From contig JBFIHZ010000303.1 of NCBI GenBank assembly GCA_041601535.1, positions 1 through 5,096 on the forward strand: a DNA stretch of 5,096 nt. The letters are read 5' to 3'. Below the pieces are notes generated by a model. It was not told where the DNA came from, made no database searches, and saw only the letters and a program-made list of their open reading frames with translations. Every line of letters starts with the position of its first letter. Position 1 is the stretch's first letter. Below are positions 1 through 5,096 of this stretch, one piece after another. The DNA is from JBFIHZ01 sp041601535. GTDB lineage: Bacteria > Pseudomonadota > Gammaproteobacteria > Xanthomonadales > SZUA-36. The translations under genes were made by a program, and so were the position numbers.

Positions 1-833
1 AGCTGCCGTGCCACCCGGCCGGCCAGGCGGGAATAGCGCGCATGGCGGGCTTTCCAGCCGCCAGCCTGGGCCAGTTCCTGCAGCGCCTGGTCCAGTGCCA
101 GCATGCCATTAACCGATGGGGTGAAAGGGGTGGATTGCCGGCTCTGATGCGATTCCCACAGGGCCAGGTCCAGGGTCAGACTGCGCGGCGGTACGGCAGC
201 TTCATCCAGCGCGGCTTTGCGCAGTAAAACAAAACACAGGCCCGGTATGCCGTGCAGGCATTTATTGGCCGTGGCGGCGCAGGCAGCCAGTGCTGTCGAG
301 TCAAACGGAATGTCTTCGGCTCCGAAGCTGGAAACGCCATCGAGCAGCAGACTGGCAGCATGTTGCTCACACAAGGCCAATAATTCATCAATCGGGTTCA
401 AACGACCGGTGGTGGTTTCGTGATGCACGGCTGCCACGTGCGTATACACCCCGGATGACAGGGCATCGGCAACCTGTTGCAGGCCCCAGGGCTCACCCCA
501 GGCATGCTCGACCGCGTCTGCATCGATGCCATGAATGGCCGCAATGCGCGACAGACGCTCGCCGTAAACGCCATTTTCGAGCACCAGTAGCTTGCTGTCG
601 CGCGGCAGCAGGGTGGACATCATGGCTTCCAGCGCGGTCGTTCCCGAGCCTCCCAACAACACGGCAGTCCAATCCGGTGGTGACACGCCATACACGGCCA
701 GCAGTTCCTTGCGTACGCGGTCCTGCAGCGCAAAAAATTCCGGCTCACGGTGGCACAGGTCAGTAGCGGCAGCTGCCCGGCGAACCGTGTCGCTGAGGCT
801 GACCGGGCCCGGGTTCAACAGTATGCTTCGCAT
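1..833 (-). CDS. phnW: 2-aminoethylphosphonate:pyruvate aminotransferase, 3' end cut by window edge
   Basis: PLP-dependent class V aminotransferase of the PhnW/AepZ type, cytosolic. It interconverts phosphonoacetaldehyde + alanine and 2-aminoethylphosphonate + pyruvate; beside the mutase and decarboxylase it should run toward AEP. The reading frame is open from ATG at 833 to the left edge: 277 codons, where PhnW proteins usually have about 360-370, so roughly 90 C-terminal residues are outside. Visible motifs: N-terminal LLNPGPV (5-11); the GGSGTTALEAM cofactor-phosphate loop (61-71); HETTTGRLNPIDE (138-150); LLLDGVSSFG with Asp165, which should contact the PLP ring nitrogen; ANKCLHGIPG with Lys191 as the Schiff-base lysine; and RSLTLDL (217-223). 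Asp165 and Lys191 sit three residues before the equivalents I recall in Salmonella PhnW. The start is fixed by AAAGGG 8 nt upstream and by the family N-terminus. It begins 13 bp after the methyltransferase stop, so the two are probably co-transcribed. Identity is secure; direction of reaction is inferred. Confidence 0.95.
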   Translation of the reverse strand, partial: MRSILLNPGPVSLSDTVRRAAAATDLCHREPEFFALQDRVRKELLAVYGVSPPDWTAVLLGGSGTTALEAMMSTLLPRDSKLLVLENGVYGERLSRIAAIHGIDADAVEHAWGEPWGLQQVADALSSGVYTHVAAVHHETTTGRLNPIDELLALCEQHAASLLLDGVSSFGAEDIPFDSTALAACAATANKCLHGIPGLCFVLLRKAALDEAAVPPRSLTLDLALWESHQSRQSTPFTPSVNGMLALDQALQELAQAGGWKARHARYSRLAGRVARQ

Positions 834-841
834 CTTCCAGA

Positions 842-847
842 CCCTTT
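842..847 (-). promoter_or_regulatory. Ribosome binding site of the aminotransferase gene
   Basis: AAAGGG lies 8 nt before the ATG at 833 and shares its first base with the last base of the TGA stop (847-849) of the methyltransferase gene. This supports the chosen start and suggests translational coupling between the two genes. Confidence 0.6.
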
Positions 848-1455
848 CAGACTGTCCACATACCAGAGCGGTACAGCAGCAACAGCGTACACGCAAGCAG
901 GTAGATGCTGATTGGCAACTCGCCATTCCGCATCAGCGACTGGCGCGCGTTCCATTCGGCATCAGTGTTCGGCTGCCAATTCAGGCTGGTGGGAAACATC
1001 GCCGGCGTGCCAGCGCTCCAGTCGCGCCATGGTTCGCCGAACAGGCGTTCCAGCTTGGCGTCTTCATAGCGGATGGCCGCGGGATAATAAAATGTGAAAA
1101 AGACCACCACCACGGCAACCAGACCCCAGTGCGCCGCAGCCAGCGTGAAGCCACCCAGTATCAGGAAATTGCCCAGATACAGCGGGTGCCTGACCAGCGA
1201 ATAAGCCCCGGTAGTGGCCAGTTGCTTGTTTTTATAAATGACACCAGCGGCGTAAATACGCCAGATCTGACCCAGCAGGGCGATCGCGAGACCGATCAGG
1301 ATGCGGCTTTCGCCTGCGGCCAAAGTGAACCAGGCACACACGGGCAACAGCAGCAGGCCCAGCCCCTGGCGGGCGATTTCGTTGTAACGCAGGCGGTCAA
1401 TTAAGCCCGCCAGGCCGGTACGGCCGCCCATTTTCTGTGCCCTTCTTTTGGCCAT
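847..1455 (-). CDS. Membrane methyltransferase of the isoprenylcysteine carboxyl methyltransferase / PEMT type
   Basis: Integral membrane protein of 202 residues, probably SAM-dependent. Hydrophobic segments lie at about 29-46, 51-70, 97-125 and 180-197. The family signature is clear: GAYSLVRHPLYLGN (83-96, with Arg89-His90-Pro91 and Tyr93), followed after a long hydrophobic stretch by YEDAKLERLFG (130-140, Glu131 and Glu136). This RHPxY...E...E arrangement forms the SAM-binding pocket in ICMT and bacterial phospholipid methyltransferases. The frame is open up to 1563, but I chose ATG at 1455 because GGGGAGG lies 10 nt upstream and the added 36 residues look like translated non-coding DNA. 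It follows the decarboxylase after a 287-bp gap and is 13 bp ahead of the aminotransferase. The substrate is not shown. Context makes N- or O-methylation of a phosphonate or phosphonolipid possible; prenyl-cysteine methylation is unlikely in a bacterium. The family call is firm, the role is open. Confidence 0.85.
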   Translation of the reverse strand: MAKRRAQKMGGRTGLAGLIDRLRYNEIARQGLGLLLLPVCAWFTLAAGESRILIGLAIALLGQIWRIYAAGVIYKNKQLATTGAYSLVRHPLYLGNFLILGGFTLAAAHWGLVAVVVVFFTFYYPAAIRYEDAKLERLFGEPWRDWSAGTPAMFPTSLNWQPNTDAEWNARQSLMRNGELPISIYLLACTLLLLYRSGMWTV

Positions 1456-1465
1456 GCTCTGTTTG

Positions 1466-1472
1466 CCTCCCC
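1466..1472 (-). promoter_or_regulatory. Strong ribosome binding site of the methyltransferase gene
   Basis: GGGGAGG sits 10 nt ahead of ATG 1455, the strongest Shine-Dalgarno match in the window. It decides the start in favour of 1455 over an in-frame ATG at 1563 and another at 1431. Confidence 0.65.
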
Positions 1473-1614
1473 GGATCACGGCCCGGCTTTTTTTGTCGTG
1501 GTGTCGCCACGAAACACGAAAATTGCGGCTTATGCCACTACCTGCGATGCGAACCCGCGTCACGCAATGATATCAACTGTACGCTCGAGCCCTTGGGCGC
1601 CGCCCGCCCCGCCA

Positions 1615-1650
1615 GGTCAACCTGCATGTGCGCCTCGCCCATGGTTGACC
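1615..1650. repeat. 8-bp perfect inverted repeat between decarboxylase and methyltransferase genes
   Basis: GGTCAACC (1615-1622) and its exact reverse complement GGTTGACC (1643-1650) are separated by 20 bp, giving a 28-bp centre-to-centre distance. It lies between the possible promoter at 1691-1720 and the methyltransferase start. It could be an operator for a dimeric regulator or a weak RNA stem, but arms this short also arise by chance in a gap of this size. Confidence 0.3.
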
Positions 1651-1690
1651 GTAATCCGGCCCACTGTCAGCGGCCAGGCACAAGCTGCAT

Positions 1691-1720
1691 ATTGTAAGCC
1701 GCCGAACGACGACAGGCCAA
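1691..1720 (-). promoter_or_regulatory. Possible sigma-70-type promoter for the methyltransferase and aminotransferase genes
   Basis: On the minus strand TTGGCC (1715-1720, four of six against TTGACA) is followed after 18 bp by TACAAT (1691-1696, five of six against TATAAT). The -35 overlaps a perfect 10-bp palindrome CAATGCATTG (1718-1727). It lies just after the decarboxylase stop, where an internal promoter for the last two genes would fit. Evidence is sequence match only. Confidence 0.3.
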
Positions 1721-1742
1721 TGCATTGAGCATCAGGTAACGA

Positions 1743-2903
1743 TCAGGAGTCTGCCCATTCGCTGTTGATGCCGAGATGCGCCATCAGGCGCCGCCTGACT
1801 TCCACCGGCTTGACGTCCGGCCGGGGCAAACCGGCAGGCACGCCCGGGCGGGTTTTCAGGTGCAACAGGTCGGGAGCCGTGTTGCCGCGCAGAAACTCCC
1901 GCAGTTCCGTTGCTGCCACAGCTTCCCGGCTGCTGCGATAACCGCAGGCACTGGCCACCGCCGCGAAACTGATGGCCGGGCTGACAGTGGATTGCCCTCC
2001 GGTTGACTCGTGCACGCCGTTGTCCAGCAGCAGGTGATGGAAATTGTCACCGGCATAGGCACCCACCGTGGCGAAATTGCCCATTCGCATAAGCGCCGCA
2101 CCATCGCCATCGAGTACCCACACCTGCTTGTGTGGCAGCGCCAGCGACAGGCCCAGCCCGAAAGACGAGGCGCAGCCCATGGAGCCAACCATATACAGAT
2201 GGTTGGGCCGGTCTGCCACGGCAAACAGCTCACGCCCGGTATACCCGGTTGACCCAATCAGGATGCTGTCGGATTCATCACAGGCCTCAACCACTTCGGC
2301 CAGCGCCTGTTGACGGCTGAGCTGTGCCTGGCCGGGTTCAAAAAATGGCCCGGTGTAGGCAGCGGGTGCGGATTGCGCCTGCCAGCGGGTTTGCAGCTCC
2401 GCTGGTGCCACCGAGCCCTTACGCATCACGAATGCATAGGGTCTGGCCGATTTTGCCATCTGCCAGTTGGCCACCATCAACGCGCCTTCCACATCGTCGG
2501 CATTACGCGGAAACCAGGTCCACGGAATCTGCAGCTCATCCAGCAGTTTGCCGGTAATCTGACCCATCAATTCATGCTGCGGTTCATCCGGCAAACCCGG
2601 CTCCCCCCGCAGGGTAATAATCAGCAGGATGGGGATGCGGAATACCCAGTTCAGTGAGCTGAGCGGGCTGATGGCATTACCCAGCCCGGAATTCTGCATC
2701 ATCGCCACCGCCGGGCGGCCAGCCACAGCGGCACCGCTGGCCGTGGCCACCGCGTCGCCTTCGTTGGCCGACGAGATGTAGTGCATTTCCGGGTCGTCGA
2801 TCACCCGGTTGATGAACGGCGTGAGAAAAGAGCACGGCACGCCTGCCCAGGTGGTCAATCCCATCGCTTTGGCCGGCCCGATAAAATCGTCTGCTTCAAT
2901 CAT
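1743..2903 (-). CDS. aepY: Phosphonopyruvate decarboxylase, thiamine-diphosphate dependent
   Basis: Cytosolic enzyme of 386 residues, full length for the family (about 370-400). It decarboxylates phosphonopyruvate to phosphonoacetaldehyde; this irreversible step pulls the unfavourable mutase equilibrium forward. The N-terminal pyrimidine-binding domain starts with the family pattern TTWAGVPCSFLTPFIN (17-32) and has SSANEGDAVA (44-53), where Glu48 should activate ThDP. The C-terminal domain has STGYTGRELF, then GSMGCASSFGLGLSLA, then the ThDP/Mg motif: GDG at 266-268, closing at LLLDNGVHESTGGQ (291-304) with Asp294-Asn295. There is no middle domain, as expected for phosphonopyruvate and sulfopyruvate decarboxylases. 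The start is ATG 2903: an in-frame TAA lies 12 bases upstream and the first residues match the family, although no good ribosome site precedes it. It follows the mutase by 88 bp. Sulfopyruvate decarboxylase is the main alternative, made unlikely by the adjacent mutase and AEP aminotransferase. Confidence 0.95.
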   Translation of the reverse strand: MIEADDFIGPAKAMGLTTWAGVPCSFLTPFINRVIDDPEMHYISSANEGDAVATASGAAVAGRPAVAMMQNSGLGNAISPLSSLNWVFRIPILLIITLRGEPGLPDEPQHELMGQITGKLLDELQIPWTWFPRNADDVEGALMVANWQMAKSARPYAFVMRKGSVAPAELQTRWQAQSAPAAYTGPFFEPGQAQLSRQQALAEVVEACDESDSILIGSTGYTGRELFAVADRPNHLYMVGSMGCASSFGLGLSLALPHKQVWVLDGDGAALMRMGNFATVGAYAGDNFHHLLLDNGVHESTGGQSTVSPAISFAAVASACGYRSSREAVAATELREFLRGNTAPDLLHLKTRPGVPAGLPRPDVKPVEVRRRLMAHLGINSEWADS

Positions 2904-2982
2904 GATGTCAGTTTATGCTGTCCTGGTATAAAGGCCTGACCAAAGCTGCGTCCGGCCCTGATTTATCCTTTGTGCTGGTCCA

Positions 2983-3005
2983 GGCACCGGCTCAGGACCG
3001 GTGCC
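2983..3005 (-). repeat. Perfect 8-bp hairpin spanning the mutase stop codon
   Basis: GGCACCGG and CCGGTGCC form a perfect GC-rich 8-bp stem with a 7-nt loop that contains the mutase TGA (2992-2994). No T-run follows on either strand, so this is not a standard intrinsic terminator. In the mRNA it could protect the upstream message from 3' exonucleases or lower decarboxylase expression. The function is inference; the repeat itself is directly visible. Confidence 0.5.
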
Positions 3006-4623
3006 CATACGCGAAATCGGCGGCGCGTTGCACATCTTCCAGATCGTTAATGTCCATCCAGTGGCCATTGATGTACTGCACCTGTGGGGCATGGCCACTT
3101 TCGATCAGCAGGTTGATCAGCCGCGGCAAGCCCATGCCGTCGAAGCCAGAGCGGGATTTGAGTTCATGCAGGGCTTCCAGCACCATTTCTCGCCCGGCCC
3201 CACTGATGCGCAACATGCCTACCCAGCGCCCGTCCGGCGGACGATCGGTCCAGTGACGGTCCGGGCTGATTTGCTGCAAGGTCACTTTCTGCTGGTACAT
3301 CGCACGATCGTCCGGCGCGGAACACCAGGCCAGATCATTGGTATTGCCCACCACTTCGTCCAGCGGCGAGGAATCAACCACGGCCAGTAACGGTGCGTCC
3401 CAGTCCAGCAGATTGTTGAGGATATAGGTACGGAACAACAGGTCACCGTACAACAACACCGTGTCATCGCCCAGCGTGTCTATGGCGCGTTCCAGCGAAG
3501 CCAGCTCGCTGTTGGTTTCCCAATCATCGTTGACCACTACCTTGATACCCTGCACGTCGATGGCGTCAGCGTGATAGCCCGCCACCACAGTGATGTCATT
3601 GATGCCCTGCCCTTTGAACTTGTCCACCAGGCGGCGCAATACGGGTTTGCCAGCCACCGGGATCATCACCTTGGGCCGGTCGCGGGTAAGCTCATCCAGC
3701 CCCTGCCCGCGGCTGGCCGCCAGGATAATGGCCGAGGTGTTGCCGCCACTGCTGCGGGCGTAGCGTTTTTCTGCTTGCAACAGCTCGTCTGCACCCTGCA
3801 GGCGGAAAATCTCTGACACGGTGGCCACCTGGCCTTCCACATCGACCAGCGATTCCGTCTGCTGGATGTGCGCCGCGGTAGCCTGCATGGCTGAAATGGC
3901 CGCGCGCACCATGTGATTGGCCCAGATCACCAGGCTGACATGATGCTGCCGAAACACCTCGGTCGGCGTGGCATAGTACTTGGTAGGAACAATAACCAGC
4001 GGACAGCGCTCGCCCCATTCGCGGGCGAACTGCAACACCTCGTCAGGCCGGCTGAGCTTGCTGTGGATCAGGATGGCATCGGCACCTGCCTGGCGATAGG
4101 CCTCACCCCGGCGGATGGCTTCATCCAGCCCCCAGCCGGCAATAAAGGCTTCGACGCGCGCCACGATGCTGAAATCGTCATCCAGTTGGGCGTCTTTACC
4201 GGCCTTGATCTTGCCGCAGAAGGTATCCACGTCTTCCAGCGGTTGTTGTTCACCCTGGATAAAGCTGTTGGTCTTGGGAAACAGCTTGTCTTCAATGCAT
4301 ACGCCGGCGATTCCACGCTGCTCCAGCTTTTTCACCAGCCGGCGCATATTGTTGAAATCGCCATAACCGGTATCGCCGTCCAGCAATATCGGTATGGAGG
4401 TGGCATCGGACATGAACTCCAGCGTATCCACCACCTGGGTCCAGCTGAGCTCGTTGTTATCGCGAACGGCGTGCTGCGCGGACAGCGCCAGGCCGGAACC
4501 CCATATGCCTTTGAACCCGGCTTCTTCAACGATCCGGGCCGCCAGCCCGTTGTGCGCCTCCATAATGAATTCGGTCTCGCCTGAGCGAAGTAGCGCACTT
4601 AACTGGCTGGTTTTTTTGCTCAT
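2992..4623 (-). CDS. aepX: Bifunctional phosphoenolpyruvate mutase - nucleotidyltransferase fusion
   Basis: Two-domain cytosolic protein of 543 residues. Residues 1 to about 290 are a PEP mutase of the isocitrate lyase superfamily, which forms the C-P bond by converting phosphoenolpyruvate to phosphonopyruvate. It shows WGSGLALSAQH (41-51), Asp55, LLDGDTGYGD with Asp82 and Asp84 (Mg binding), the hallmark EDKLFPKTNSF (111-121), ARVEAF with Arg156, and His187, all three residues before their mussel-enzyme counterparts as I recall them. The EDKxxxKxNS loop separates true mutases from lyases. Residues 295 to about 543 are a GT-A nucleotidyltransferase domain: IILAASRGQGL (299-309), PKVMIPVAGKP (317-327, Lys318), LLYGDLLF with Asp394, and WMDINDLED with Asp524 for metal. 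It probably makes a CMP-phosphonate. A TTG at 4647 is in frame, but ATG 4623 is preferred, with GGA 7 nt upstream. The 20-bp gap to the preceding gene suggests one transcript. Mutase identity is near certain; the nucleotidyl acceptor is inferred. Confidence 0.96.
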   Translation of the reverse strand: MSKKTSQLSALLRSGETEFIMEAHNGLAARIVEEAGFKGIWGSGLALSAQHAVRDNNELSWTQVVDTLEFMSDATSIPILLDGDTGYGDFNNMRRLVKKLEQRGIAGVCIEDKLFPKTNSFIQGEQQPLEDVDTFCGKIKAGKDAQLDDDFSIVARVEAFIAGWGLDEAIRRGEAYRQAGADAILIHSKLSRPDEVLQFAREWGERCPLVIVPTKYYATPTEVFRQHHVSLVIWANHMVRAAISAMQATAAHIQQTESLVDVEGQVATVSEIFRLQGADELLQAEKRYARSSGGNTSAIILAASRGQGLDELTRDRPKVMIPVAGKPVLRRLVDKFKGQGINDITVVAGYHADAIDVQGIKVVVNDDWETNSELASLERAIDTLGDDTVLLYGDLLFRTYILNNLLDWDAPLLAVVDSSPLDEVVGNTNDLAWCSAPDDRAMYQQKVTLQQISPDRHWTDRPPDGRWVGMLRISGAGREMVLEALHELKSRSGFDGMGLPRLINLLIESGHAPQVQYINGHWMDINDLEDVQRAADFAYGHRS

Positions 4624-4643
4624 CAACTTATCCGCACTGCTGA

Positions 4644-5096
4644 TCAAAATTTCGCGTGTTCGCGACGAATGGCCGGCAGGATCTCATCACGTGCACGCAA
4701 CACATCGGCGGGGAAATCGATTTCCACCCACGGCAAGCCGCTTACATCCTCGAAACCGCACTGCCGGGGATGTAACAGCAGTATATTACGCAAGACTTCC
4801 TCGTGAGGCGCATCCGCCAAACCCTCACGTTCATACCGCAGGCATTCGTCGGCAATGCGTACTGCCATATCCGCGTCAAACCTGAAAAAGCCCACCGACT
4901 CGCCCAGCTGGTCGTACTCAAGGCCGGGTTTGAGCTGCTTGCGGAACTCCACCATCAGGCCATCGCGCACCGCGATCTTGACCGGCTCGTCACCGGGGAC
5001 AAAATCCCGGTCCAGCAGGAAACAATTGGCGTGTGGCGAGTGCAACAGGCGTTCCAGTATGGCCGGATGATACAGCACGTCGGCATCCATTATGAG
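4644..5096 (-). CDS. Nucleotidyltransferase (sugar/choline-phosphate cytidylyltransferase-like), N-terminus beyond window
   Basis: C-terminal 150 residues of a GT-A fold nucleotidyltransferase; the frame is open through the right edge, so the ATG at 5090 is internal, not the start. The NTP-binding N-terminus (usual LAAGxGxR...PK signature) is not in the window. Visible are LIMDADVLYHPAILERLL at the edge, with the DAD metal motif (residues 4-6 of the visible part), a basic beta-strand region around VEFRKQLKP, and LPWVEIDFPAD (121-131) whose Asp127 should be the second metal ligand. This pattern resembles LicC and PntC-like cytidylyltransferases, which activate phosphocholine or aminoethylphosphonate with CTP. 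It ends 20 bp before the mutase ATG and overlaps the mutase's possible TTG start by 4 bases. A role in making a CMP-phosphonate, or a different activated partner, fits the operon but is inferred; the true substrate cannot be read here. Confidence 0.88.
   Translation of the reverse strand, partial: LIMDADVLYHPAILERLLHSPHANCFLLDRDFVPGDEPVKIAVRDGLMVEFRKQLKPGLEYDQLGESVGFFRFDADMAVRIADECLRYEREGLADAPHEEVLRNILLLHPRQCGFEDVSGLPWVEIDFPADVLRARDEILPAIRREHAKF

Larger units (their letters stand above)
1456..1742. other. 287-bp intergenic gap with no supportable gene
   Basis: This is the only sizeable non-coding stretch. On the minus strand it could encode peptides of 21 codons (1667-1732) and 34 codons (1538-1642), but neither has a good ribosome site or a recognisable sequence. 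It holds a possible minus-strand promoter, an 8-bp inverted repeat and a short hairpin (1496-1512) without a T-tract. No intrinsic terminator is visible after the decarboxylase, so read-through to the methyltransferase is possible. Confidence 0.6.

Noticed and set aside
592..1404. 270-codon open frame on the plus strand
   Set aside because: It lies antisense across two genes with strong family motifs, its translation is rich in Arg, Gln and Ala with no recognisable domain, and it has no ribosome site. It is a by-product of GC-rich codon use.
1496..1512. Hairpin TCGTGG / CCACGA near a T/A-rich run, considered as a terminator
   Set aside because: On the minus strand the stem is followed by A residues, and on the plus strand the T-run precedes the stem. 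Neither orientation gives an intrinsic terminator.
1456..1563. 36-residue N-terminal extension of the methyltransferase
   Set aside because: The frame is open, but the extension has no ribosome site and no membrane or signal character, while GGGGAGG precedes ATG 1455.
1538..1642. 34-codon minus-strand peptide in the intergenic gap
   Set aside because: It starts inside one arm region of the inverted repeat, has no convincing ribosome site and resembles nothing I recognise.
1661..1730. Pho box, expected for phosphorus-related genes
   Set aside because: Only an isolated CTGTCAG is present (1664-1670); there is no second repeat at 11-bp spacing.
3913..4584. 223-codon open frame on the plus strand
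   Set aside because: It lies fully antisense to the PEP mutase domain, whose catalytic motifs are intact. No family resemblance is visible in the plus-strand translation.
4624..4647. TTG start for the mutase, overlapping the upstream stop
   Set aside because: An overlap start is possible, but the ATG at 4623 has GGA at a suitable distance and gives the usual short mutase N-terminus. It would add only eight residues.

Overview
All recognisable genes in this window lie on the minus strand and together form most of a biosynthetic operon for 2-aminoethylphosphonate (AEP), a compound with a direct carbon-phosphorus bond. Base composition is moderately GC-rich by eye. Gene packing is bacterial (gaps of 13, 20, 88 and 287 bp), two starts have clear purine-rich Shine-Dalgarno sites, and there are no introns. 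A proteobacterium is a reasonable guess, but nothing here fixes the taxon.

In transcription order (right to left): a nucleotidyltransferase whose N-terminus lies beyond the right edge (4644-5096); a two-domain protein joining phosphoenolpyruvate mutase to a second nucleotidyltransferase domain (2992-4623); a thiamine-diphosphate-dependent phosphonopyruvate decarboxylase (1743-2903); a 287-bp gap with a possible promoter and an inverted repeat; a small membrane methyltransferase of the ICMT/PEMT type (847-1455); and a PhnW-type AEP:pyruvate aminotransferase that runs off the left edge (1-833).

The three core enzymes give a complete route: phosphoenolpyruvate -> phosphonopyruvate (mutase) -> phosphonoacetaldehyde + CO2 (decarboxylase) -> AEP (aminotransferase). 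The two nucleotidyltransferase domains suggest that AEP, or a related phosphonate, is then activated as a CMP-phosphonate and transferred to a lipid, glycan or other macromolecule. The membrane methyltransferase may decorate the product, for example by N-methylation; that is inference from position and family only. No phosphonate breakdown enzyme (phosphonatase or C-P lyase) is seen inside the window, so biosynthesis rather than catabolism is the better reading of the aminotransferase.

The most interesting parts are the mutase-nucleotidyltransferase fusion beside a second, different nucleotidyltransferase, and the membrane methyltransferase between decarboxylase and aminotransferase. I see no tRNA, rRNA, CRISPR array, insertion sequence or convincing intrinsic terminator, and no plus-strand gene.
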